Positions 35,728 to 43,320 of a stretch of DNA of 64,000 nucleotides are shown here, in pieces. The notes under the pieces were generated by a model. That model saw only the letters and a program-made list of their open reading frames with translations. It did not search any database and was not told where the DNA came from. The stretch is from Desulfovibrio sp. ZJ209. Its GTDB lineage: Bacteria; Desulfobacterota; Desulfovibrionia; Desulfovibrionales; Desulfovibrionaceae. Made by a program: the position numbers and the translations under genes. The stretch is from assembly GCF_011039135.1 (NCBI RefSeq), contig NZ_JAAKEJ010000003.1:269334-333333 (forward strand). Direction: 5' to 3'. Positions within the stretch are counted from its first letter, which is position 1. Every line of letters begins with the position of its first letter.

Positions 35728-36072
35728 AACGCCGAAATTATCCGTCAAAAACAGCCTTGCTCCAGCCGTTGCGACGCAGGAAGCTACGGATGGAGACAGC
35801 AGTTAGGTAACGCGGCAATCATTCAACGAAACCGCTGTCGCCATCCGTATGGCTCGCAAGCTCGCCGACGGCTGGCGCAAGGCTCGTGGCCTCGCCAACG
35901 GCTAGCGCAATTTTTATCTTCCTTGCAAGCACTGAAAAATCTTATTTTTTAGGATTCTTCCGGCACCATCGCTGCTGTCGATGCCCGTGGGGCTCGCTTT
36001 GCTCGCCAACGGGCACGGCGCTTCGCGCCGCCATCCGTTCGCAGCACCCGTCTTCCGCTTCGCTCCAGACGG
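35728..36072 (+). repeat. Composite palindromic dispersed repeat, copy D (with insertion and partial m2)
   Basis: The start box (35728-35757) is followed by an m1 module (about 35764-35873), a partial second m1 end (35881-35906) and only the right arm of m2 (AATTTTTATCTTCCTTGC, 35909-35926). The end box follows but is split by about 75 bases (35968-36042). That inserted piece contains its own inverted repeat, GCCCGT near 35983 with ACGGGC near 36009. It lies between the convergent genes xth and purE, 54 bases after purE. It explains most of the 450-base gap. Confidence 0.9.
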
Positions 36073-36126
36073 AAGGCGGAAGGGCCGTCAACCGTGGAAC
36101 CAAACGTATGGACAAAAGTGCCCGGG

Positions 36127-36630
36127 CTAGCCGCCCGCGTACTTGCGCCGCAGCTCGTCCCCGGCTTTCGTCACGGCCTCGCGCATCTTCCTGCGGGCCT
36201 CGGCAAGGCGCCCGGCGAGCGCCGCGTCCGTGAGCGCGAGGATCTGCGCGGCGAGCCACGCGGCGTTGCGCGCGCCGGCCTTGTCGAGGGCCACGGTCGC
36301 CACCGGAAAGCCGGGCGGCATCTGCACGGTGGAGAGCAGGGCGTCCATGCCGCCGAGCGAGGAACCGCTCACCGGGATGCCGATGACCGGCTTCAGGGTG
36401 CGCGCGGCCACGGCCCCGGCGAGATGCGCGGCCATGCCCGCCGCGCAGATGAAGACGGCCGCGCCGGCCGCTTCCTCACTGGCCACGATGGCTTCGGTGC
36501 GCTCGGGCGTGCGGTGCGCCGAGCTCACGGTCAGCACGAAGGGCACGCCGAGCTCGCGCAGCACGTCCGCGCAGGGCGCGATGGTTGGCTCGTCCGACTG
36601 CGAGCCCATGAGGATGACCACATGCGCCAT
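36127..36630 (-). CDS. purE: 5-(carboxyamino)imidazole ribonucleotide mutase
   Basis: The 167-residue protein begins [15 protein letters not shown] and has SSAHRTPER and [22 protein letters not shown], the PurE substrate loops. The mutase-type histidine lies in SAHRTP. It carries out the carboxyl shift that forms CAIR in purine synthesis. It follows purD by 29 bases on the same strand. Confidence 0.96.
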   Translation of the reverse strand: MAHVVILMGSQSDEPTIAPCADVLRELGVPFVLTVSSAHRTPERTEAIVASEEAAGAAVFICAAGMAAHLAGAVAARTLKPVIGIPVSGSSLGGMDALLSTVQMPPGFPVATVALDKAGARNAAWLAAQILALTDAALAGRLAEARRKMREAVTKAGDELRRKYAGG

Positions 36631-36659
36631 GGGCGCTCCCTCCCGTGTTTTCCGGCGTT

Positions 36660-37943
36660 TCAGTTCTTCGCGGCGAGGCGCCTGAGGCCCTTGGCGCCGA
36701 TGTCGCGGCGGTAAAAGCTCCCGGGCATGGTGATTTTCTCTACCGCCGCATAGGCTTTCGCCTGCGCGTCGGCGAGGTCGTCGCCGAGCGCGGTCACGCA
36801 GAGCACCCGGCCCCCGGCGGAGACGGTCTTGCCGCCTTCCGTGCGCGTGCCGCTGTGGAAGACCTTGACCCCGGGTAGCGCATCGGCCTCGGAAAGCCCC
36901 TCGAGGGGCATGCCCTTCTCGTAGCTCCCGGGATAGCCCTTGGCGGCGAGCACCACGCCGAGCGCGGTCCTGTCGCTCCAGGAGAGGGCGCCCGGGTCGA
37001 GCTTCCCCCGCACGCAGTCCAGCATGAGCGCCGCGAGGTCGCCCTCAAGGCGCATGAGCAGGGGCTGGCACTCCGGGTCGCCGAAGCGCACATTGTATTC
37101 CAGCACCTTGGGCCCGTCGGGCGTCATCATCAGGCCCGCGTAGAGCACGCCGCGGAAGGGATGGCCGCGCCGCGCGAGCTCGCGGAGCACCGGGCGCACG
37201 GCGATGTCGGCCAGCTCCTCCAGCTTTTCGTCCGGGAGCACCGGGGCCGGGCTGTAGGCGCCCATGCCGCCGGTATTGGGGCCCTCGTCGTTGTCCCGCG
37301 CGGCCTTGTGGTCCTGCGCCGAGGGCAGGGGCACCGCGCGCTCGCCGTCGCAGAGGCAGAGCAGGGAGACCTCCTCGCCATCCAGCCGCTCCTCGAGCAG
37401 GACGCGCGCGCCGGCGGCGCCGAAGGCCTTGTCCTTGAGCATGGAATCCACCGCCTCAAGGGCTTCTTCGGTCGTGCGCGCCACCACCACGCCCTTGCCC
37501 GCGGCGAGGCCGTCGGCCTTGATGACCGGCGGGACTTTGCTCTTGCGGATATGCTCCCGCGCGGCTTCGGCGTCGGTGAACACCGCGCAGGCCGCCGTGG
37601 GCACCCCGGCCGCCGCCATGACCTCCTTGGCGAAGCTCTTGCTGCCTTCCATCCGCGCGCAATAGGCGTCCGGGCCGAAGCAGGGAATGCCGGCCTCGGT
37701 GAGCCTGTCGGCGATGCCCAGGGTGAGCGGCAGCTCCGGCCCGGGCACCACGAGGTCGATATGCTCGCGCCGGCAAAAGTCCACGATGCCGTCGAGGTCG
37801 TCCACGGCAAGGGCGACGTTGCGCACCTTGCCCTCCCCGGTGCCGCCGTTGCCCGGCGCCACGAAGACGGCTTCGGCCGCCTGGCCGAGCTTCCAGGCGA
37901 GCGCGTGCTCGCGGCCTCCTGAACCGATGACGAGAATGCGCAC
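36660..37943 (-). CDS. purD: Phosphoribosylamine--glycine ligase
   Basis: The start is GTG 37941-37943 behind AAGGAGG, giving 427 residues and beginning (V/M)RILVIGSGGREHALAWKL. An ATP-grasp domain covers about residues 100-320 with VIKADGLAAGKGVVVA and MGAYSPAPVL. The enzyme makes glycinamide ribonucleotide. It is upstream of purE and probably co-transcribed. Confidence 0.96.
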   Translation of the reverse strand: MRILVIGSGGREHALAWKLGQAAEAVFVAPGNGGTGEGKVRNVALAVDDLDGIVDFCRREHIDLVVPGPELPLTLGIADRLTEAGIPCFGPDAYCARMEGSKSFAKEVMAAAGVPTAACAVFTDAEAAREHIRKSKVPPVIKADGLAAGKGVVVARTTEEALEAVDSMLKDKAFGAAGARVLLEERLDGEEVSLLCLCDGERAVPLPSAQDHKAARDNDEGPNTGGMGAYSPAPVLPDEKLEELADIAVRPVLRELARRGHPFRGVLYAGLMMTPDGPKVLEYNVRFGDPECQPLLMRLEGDLAALMLDCVRGKLDPGALSWSDRTALGVVLAAKGYPGSYEKGMPLEGLSEADALPGVKVFHSGTRTEGGKTVSAGGRVLCVTALGDDLADAQAKAYAAVEKITMPGSFYRRDIGAKGLRRLAAKN

Positions 37944-37986
37944 GCTGCCTCCTTGCGTCCCTGCCTGTCCGATCTGGCAGTCCGGC

Positions 37987-39693
37987 CTAGCGGTTGGGGT
38001 TGACCTCAAAGTCGCTCATGTCCGCCGGCGCATTGGGGTCCATCTGCGAAACGTCGAGCGGATAGGCGAGGATCATGGACTGCCGGCTCCCGATGCCGAG
38101 CTCGGGCGAGGTGTTGACGCCGACCACGAGGTCGACGATGCCGTCATTGGTCACGTCGGCGAGGTCGATCTCGGCCACGGAGCCCTTGATGCGCCGGGTC
38201 TTCCACTTGAGGGCCAGGCCCACGCCGTCCCAGTAGAGGGCGTGGATCTCGCCCTGCGGGAAGAAGCGGTAGCGGTCAAAGAACTGCGAGGCCGTGGAGA
38301 TGGGCTTGTTGAGCATGAGCACATGCTCGCCCGTGCGGCCGAGGTCGGCGGCGATCATGCGCATGGGCGCATAAATCTTGCCCGGGAGCTGGCCTGTCTT
38401 GTCGATGCCGAGGCCGGGCATGGTCTTGTAAAAATCCATGCCCGTGGCCGAGCCGGAAAAGCGCTCCATGGTGGTGTGCACCGGCGTTGAGCCGTTGGCC
38501 TGGAAGAGCTTGACGCGCTCGTCGTCGGTGAGCATGGCGAGCATGTCGCTGGAATTGTCCTTGCCGGCCGGTATCCAGGCCACGTTGAACACCGTGGCCC
38601 CGGTGGGCAGGCTCAGGCGCGCGCCGAGGGCGTACTTGTTGCCCTGCTTGACGAGCAGGTGCACGCCGGGCGCGAAGAGCTTGATGCTGTCGAAGCCCTG
38701 GCCCACCAGGGTGGGCGTGAAGTTGGGCGGCGTGCGCAGGACGCTGGCGAAATAGGGGATGCGCTCGGCGCACTGGGTGAGCTTGTTGCCCTTGAAGGAG
38801 AAGAAATAGGAATAGGGCCGGTTGCTCTCTTCCTCAAAGGTGGCGATGACGAGGTCGGAGGCGCCGTCGCGGTTGAGGTCCATGGCGCGCATGGAGAAAT
38901 TCAGGTTGGATGCCGAGACCGTGGTCGTGCCGAGCTGCTTGAGCCGGCCCCCTTCCTCCCAGAGGTAGATGGTGAGGGTGTGGTCGCCCAGAAAGGCGAT
39001 CTCGTTCTTGCCGTCGCCGTTGAAGTCGGCCACGGCCATGTCCACCATGTTTTCCTTGATGCGCTGGCTGCGCAGGCGCGAGCCGTCCGCGGCGCCGGCG
39101 CCCTGGTAGCGGAACTGCGGGTTGAGGTAGGTCTGCTGCTGTCCGGTCTCGTTGACGATGATCTCGCCGCCGGCCGCGCGGGCGCCCGCGGGCGCCGTCT
39201 GGCCGGGCTGGCGCGTCATGAAGGCGGGCCTGGCGGCCACGGTCACGCCCATCACCTCGGAGCCGAGCGCCGCGCTCACGTTCTGCACCGCGCCGGTGAG
39301 CCCGCTCACCGGGGCCTCCACCGTGCGGCTCCACGTCTTGCCGGCCTTGTCCACGCAGTTGACCTCGATGGCGCAGTCATTGCCCATGACGTTGACCGTG
39401 CCGAAGACGGCGTAATCCGCCCCGGAAGAGGCCAGCGCCTTGCGCGCCTCGGCCGCCGAAAGGGCCTTGCCCTGGAGGCTCTTGCCCTCGAGCACGCCAG
39501 GCCGGTTGAGCTTGCCCTGGATGGTGCCGGGCACCGCCTTGGCGAGATAGCTGTAGCTTTGCGGCGCGTTGACCGTGAAGGGCGCGATGACAAAGGATTT
39601 TTGCGAGGGCTGGGCGGCATGCGCGATCACCCCCAGGCAGAGGACGGCCATGGCGAGCGAAAGCGCGAGCAAAAGGCGCGGGGCAGGTTTCAT
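37987..39693 (-). CDS. Exported FG-GAP/VCBS repeat protein
   Basis: I choose ATG 39691-39693 behind AAGGAGTCC, giving 568 residues. A signal peptide ends near AHA-AQ (residue 27). The next 150 residues resemble a TolB-N/CsgG-like domain. FG-GAP-type calcium loops follow (DFNGDGKNEIAFLG, DLNRDGASDLVIAT, DVTNDGIVDLVVGV), implying a beta-propeller. The protein is likely periplasmic or surface-exposed and may bind other proteins. It lies 43 bases upstream of purD. No enzymatic role is visible. Confidence 0.85.
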   Translation of the reverse strand: MKPAPRLLLALSLAMAVLCLGVIAHAAQPSQKSFVIAPFTVNAPQSYSYLAKAVPGTIQGKLNRPGVLEGKSLQGKALSAAEARKALASSGADYAVFGTVNVMGNDCAIEVNCVDKAGKTWSRTVEAPVSGLTGAVQNVSAALGSEVMGVTVAARPAFMTRQPGQTAPAGARAAGGEIIVNETGQQQTYLNPQFRYQGAGAADGSRLRSQRIKENMVDMAVADFNGDGKNEIAFLGDHTLTIYLWEEGGRLKQLGTTTVSASNLNFSMRAMDLNRDGASDLVIATFEEESNRPYSYFFSFKGNKLTQCAERIPYFASVLRTPPNFTPTLVGQGFDSIKLFAPGVHLLVKQGNKYALGARLSLPTGATVFNVAWIPAGKDNSSDMLAMLTDDERVKLFQANGSTPVHTTMERFSGSATGMDFYKTMPGLGIDKTGQLPGKIYAPMRMIAADLGRTGEHVLMLNKPISTASQFFDRYRFFPQGEIHALYWDGVGLALKWKTRRIKGSVAEIDLADVTNDGIVDLVVGVNTSPELGIGSRQSMILAYPLDVSQMDPNAPADMSDFEVNPNR

Positions 39694-39915
39694 CCCGGGA
39701 CTCCTTGGGTTTTGGGCGCGAGGTCGCGCCGGGCGCACTATAGCCGTTCCCGGCCCGTGGCGCAACCGTGGCGCGCGTGCGCGGGGGCCCGGGGGGCCGG
39801 CCCTCCCGGATGGCCTGCGGCGCCCCTCGCGCCCCTCGCGCACCGGGGCGGCCGCGCCATTGTCTCCGGGGCGGCCTTCTGCTATGGTCGCGGCGCTGGG
39901 CGGGGAGGCCGGCCT
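39694..39915. other. Divergent intergenic region
   Basis: 222 bases separate the FG-GAP gene and cvpA, which point away from each other. It should hold both promoters. I could not identify boxes that are clearly better than chance in this GC-rich stretch. Confidence 0.4.
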
Positions 39916-40404
39916 ATGGGACAGGACATCTTCGATCTCGTCATCATCCTCACCCTTGTCTTTTTCACCCTGCGCGGCGCGCGCGTGGGCCTGGTGGGCG
40001 AGGTGGCGGGCGTGGTCTCGCTTTTGGGCGGCTTCTGGGGCGCCCGGGCCTTTCACGGGCTCGTGTCGCCGCACCTGACCTTTATTTCCGGCGAGGGCTG
40101 GCGCACGTTCGCGGCCTGGGGGCTCGTGTTCGCGGGCATCATGCTGGCCGTGGGCCTCATTGCGCGGCTCGTGAAGAAGCTGGTGGCCTTTTCCTTCGCC
40201 TCCTGGGCGGACAGGCTCGCCGGCGGCGTCTTCGGGCTAGCCAAGGGCGTGCTCATCTGGGCGCTCGTGCTCATCGTGGCGGAAAAACTGTTCCAGAACG
40301 ACGCCTTCATGCGCGATTCGCGCGTCATGCCCTATTTTCACGCCCTGGTGGGGCAGCTTCGGGAATGGCTGCCGCAGGACATCGCGGCGAAGCTCGGCCT
40401 CTGA
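39916..40404 (+). CDS. CvpA family membrane protein
   Basis: The start is ATG 39916 with GGGGAGG upstream, giving 162 residues. Four membrane segments (starting FDLVIILTLVFFTLRG) match the CvpA family, which is linked to colicin V production and envelope stress in other bacteria. The molecular role is unclear. It is followed 20 bases later by mazG. Confidence 0.88.
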   Translation: MGQDIFDLVIILTLVFFTLRGARVGLVGEVAGVVSLLGGFWGARAFHGLVSPHLTFISGEGWRTFAAWGLVFAGIMLAVGLIARLVKKLVAFSFASWADRLAGGVFGLAKGVLIWALVLIVAEKLFQNDAFMRDSRVMPYFHALVGQLREWLPQDIAAKLGL

Positions 40405-40424
40405 CACGGCCTGGGAGGGATCTC

Positions 40425-41270
40425 ATGAAAGATGACCGCAGCTCGTGCGCCCTTGCCGCCCTCGGTGAGGTGATAGGCCGGCTCACCGCGCCGGACGGCT
40501 GCCCCTGGGACAGGGCGCAGACGCCGGAGAGCATGGCCGAATATATCATTGAAGAAAGCCACGAGCTGGCGGCGGCGCTGCGCGCGGGCGACGCGGCCGC
40601 CGTGCGCGAGGAGCTGGGCGACGTGGCCTTTCTCCTGCTGTTCGTGGCCGGCATGTACGAGAAGCGCGGGGAATTCACCCTTGCCGACGCGCTCACCGAG
40701 AACCGCGCCAAGATGGTGCGCCGCCACCCGCATGTCTTCGCCGGCGAGACCTTCCCCGACCTCGACGCCCAGCTCGCCCGCTGGGAGGCCATCAAGCGCG
40801 CCGAGCACGAGGCCGCGGGCGCGCCGCAGGGCCTGTTCGCAAGCCTCCCCGCGAGCCTGCCGCCGCTCACCAAGGCCTACCGCATCCACTCCAAGGCCGC
40901 GCGCGTGGGCTTCACCTGGCCCACCGACGAGGAGGTGGAGCAGCAGGTGGAGGCCGAATGGCTCGAATGGCTGGATGTCTCGGCCGGCGACGACAACGCG
41001 GCCCAGAAGCACGAGCTCGGCGACCTCATCTTTTCCCTCGTGGAGCTCGGGCGGCGCAAGGGCATCAAGGCCAATGACGCGCTGGACGCCGCCGACAACC
41101 GCTTTTTGCGGCGCTTTGCCCGCATGGAGGAGCTGGCGCGCGAGCGCGGCCTCGACTTCGCGGCCCTTTCGCTGGACGAAAAGGACGAGCTCTGGAACGA
41201 GGCAAAGGCGGAGGAGGGCGCCCCCGCCGGAGGAGCCTGCGCCGCCGGCACGCCCGGGGCGGAGGCCTAG
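40425..41270 (+). CDS. mazG: Nucleoside triphosphate pyrophosphohydrolase MazG
   Basis: The start is ATG 40425 behind GGGAGGG, giving 281 residues. Two MazG domains are visible. The first has CPWDRAQT and the EESHE...EELGD metal-binding set near residues 30-70. The second has EEVEQQVEAEWLEWLD and KHELGDLIFSLVE near residues 165-210. It hydrolyses non-canonical or excess NTPs to NMP and pyrophosphate. The C-terminal 20 residues are low-complexity Ala and Gly. Confidence 0.95.
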   Translation: MKDDRSSCALAALGEVIGRLTAPDGCPWDRAQTPESMAEYIIEESHELAAALRAGDAAAVREELGDVAFLLLFVAGMYEKRGEFTLADALTENRAKMVRRHPHVFAGETFPDLDAQLARWEAIKRAEHEAAGAPQGLFASLPASLPPLTKAYRIHSKAARVGFTWPTDEEVEQQVEAEWLEWLDVSAGDDNAAQKHELGDLIFSLVELGRRKGIKANDALDAADNRFLRRFARMEELARERGLDFAALSLDEKDELWNEAKAEEGAPAGGACAAGTPGAEA

Positions 41271-41272
41271 CC

Positions 41273-43285
41273 GTGGCGCCCGGGCGTCCCGCGCCGGCCG
41301 CCCTTGTTCGTTCCCTCCTCTTCTGCGCGCTTGCGGTCGCGTGCCTGCTCCTGCTGCTGGGTGGCTGCGTCCGTCGCGCCCCGCACGCGGCGCCGCCCGC
41401 GGCGAGCGGCCTGCCCCGCGCCGACCCCGGCTACCTGCAATGGCTGGAGCGGCAATCCATGCTCGGCCAGGCCCCTGAGCTCGCAGCCCAGGTCTCGGGC
41501 ACCGAACGCCTCTGGCACAACAGCGGCGAGGCCGTGCGCGTGCCCGTGCTTTTGCGCGCCGCGCCCAACTGGCTCTCGCTGGATGCCCGCTCCCTCGCCG
41601 CGCCGCGGCCACTCTTCGCCGCCCTCGGGGCCGCGCGCCTGCCGGAGAAACTGCCCGCCCTTGGCTTGGAAGGGCTCTTCCTCGCGCCCGTGGGCGAGCG
41701 CGCCGGCATCTGGACGGCGGAAAGCCCGGCGGAAGCCGCGGAGCCCGGCGACAGCCGGCGCCCGGACGCCCCGGCCTCGCTCACGCCCGACCCGGCGTGG
41801 GGAAGCCCCGAGGACTTCGCGCGCCTCGCCGCCATGGCCGAGGAAGCGGGCGTCCAGCTCGGCGGGGAGCTCATCCCGGCGGCCACGGGCCTTGGCCCGG
41901 ACTTCATCCTCCAGGCCCGGCAGGTGCCGCGCTTCGCCGGGGTCTATGCCATGATTTCCGTGCCGCCCGAGGCCTGGGGCGATTTGCCCGAGGCCCGGGG
42001 CGAGTGGGACTGCCGGCCGCTGGACGCCGCAGGGGTGGCGCGCCTTGCGGAGCGCGGTCTGCTCCCGCCCGCGCTCCTGCGCGACCGCCTTTCCTGGGCC
42101 GCGCCCTCGGGCTGGGCCGTCACCGGGGAGGTGCGCGGGGCGGACGGCCAGCTGCGGCGCTGGGTCTACCGCCACGGGCCGCATGTGCTTGCGCCGGTGC
42201 TCCACTGGCAGGACCCCACGGGCCGCGCGCGGCGCATCTTTTCCGCGGCCAGCATCCGCCAGACCGGCCTCGAGGGCCAGGCGCTCACCGGCCTCAGGTT
42301 CGAGGCCCTGATGGGTCTTGACGTGGCGCCGGAAGGTGGGGCGGCGGTGGAGGCGCCCCTTGGGCGCGCCGCCCTGGCGCCGGGCCTTGAGGCGCTGGAC
42401 GAGGCCGCGCGCGAGATCCACCGCTACGGCGGCTGGGCGCTTCAGGCCGACGCCCTGCCGCCCGCGCTCGCGCCGCTCGTCCTCGCCGGGCCCGTTGATT
42501 TCACCCGCGACGCCGCAACACCCAAGGCCGCCGCCCGGGCGCTCCTGACAGGCGATGCGGCGCCGCTGGCCGGGCTTTTGCGCGCCGCCCTGGCCGAAGG
42601 CGTGGACCAGAGCCGCCTGGCGCGCGGACCCTTGGGGGAGGGGGGGCTCGGGCCGGCTGCGGACGGGGAGACGCCCGCCGCGCTGGCCCTGCGCGCCCTC
42701 GGGCTCCCCGCAACACCTCCGGCCGGGGCCACAGATGGCCGCGCCCTGCGCGAGGCCTGCCTGTTCCTGCTCGGCTGGCGCATCGGCCTCCCGGGGCTCG
42801 CCTTCGTGAGCCCGCAGGAGCTCACGGGCGCCATCGCGTCCGCAGGCGCCCCCGAGGGGCTCACGCCCCTCTGGGAAGGCGCGCCGGGGCGCGCCGGCAC
42901 GGCGCAACCCCTGCGGCTGGCCTTCGGCACGCTGGCGGAGCAGGAGGGCCGGGCGGACAGCTTCTTGCGCGCCGTGGGCCGGCTGCTTCTGGCGCGCAAG
43001 GCGTCCGGCCTGGCCCTGGGGCGTCTTGTGGCCGTGAGCGGGGGCACGGACGGCTGGCTCGCGGCAGTAAGCGCGCTCCCCGAAGGCGGCATGTGGCTCA
43101 CCGTGGGCAACGCCTCGCCGAAACGGCGCACGCTCACCCTGCCGCTGCCCCAAAGCGTGGGTTCCGCCACCGACGCCGCGCAGGCCGCGCCCGGCCTTGC
43201 GCCCCCGCGCCTTGGGGCCGGGGGCCGCGGCGTGGAGGTGGAGCTTGACGGCCGCCAATGCCGGCATGTACTTCTTGGACACTGA
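41273..43285 (+). CDS. Lipoprotein resembling a catalytically degenerate trehalose synthase (GH13-like)
   Basis: The start is GTG 41273 behind GGAGG, two bases after the mazG stop, giving 670 residues. A lipoprotein signal peptide has lipobox LGGC with Cys at residue 32. The body shows the layout of a GH13/TreS barrel: DPGYLQWLERQS at the start, SPEDFARLAAMAEEAGVQL like the region I helix, and TGLRFEALMGLD like region II with the nucleophile Asp replaced by Glu. GGWALQADALPP resembles region III with Glu replaced by Asp. Region IV (RNHDE-like) cannot be found. A TreS-like C-terminal beta domain is present. It is likely an envelope protein that binds glycan rather than an enzyme; this is inference. 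Confidence 0.72.
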   Translation: MAPGRPAPAALVRSLLFCALAVACLLLLLGGCVRRAPHAAPPAASGLPRADPGYLQWLERQSMLGQAPELAAQVSGTERLWHNSGEAVRVPVLLRAAPNWLSLDARSLAAPRPLFAALGAARLPEKLPALGLEGLFLAPVGERAGIWTAESPAEAAEPGDSRRPDAPASLTPDPAWGSPEDFARLAAMAEEAGVQLGGELIPAATGLGPDFILQARQVPRFAGVYAMISVPPEAWGDLPEARGEWDCRPLDAAGVARLAERGLLPPALLRDRLSWAAPSGWAVTGEVRGADGQLRRWVYRHGPHVLAPVLHWQDPTGRARRIFSAASIRQTGLEGQALTGLRFEALMGLDVAPEGGAAVEAPLGRAALAPGLEALDEAAREIHRYGGWALQADALPPALAPLVLAGPVDFTRDAATPKAAARALLTGDAAPLAGLLRAALAEGVDQSRLARGPLGEGGLGPAADGETPAALALRALGLPATPPAGATDGRALREACLFLLGWRIGLPGLAFVSPQELTGAIASAGAPEGLTPLWEGAPGRAGTAQPLRLAFGTLAEQEGRADSFLRAVGRLLLARKASGLALGRLVAVSGGTDGWLAAVSALPEGGMWLTVGNASPKRRTLTLPLPQSVGSATDAAQAAPGLAPPRLGAGGRGVEVELDGRQCRHVLLGH

Positions 43286-43320
43286 ACCGCGCCCTTAACT
43301 CTGTTCACAAGGAGCCAGCC

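Noticed and set aside
35704..35952. 82-codon frame NAEIIRQKQPCSSRCDAGS inside repeat D, and the like in copies A and C
   Set aside because: The translation is simply the repeat module read in one frame. It lacks a ribosome site and its structure is better explained by palindromes.
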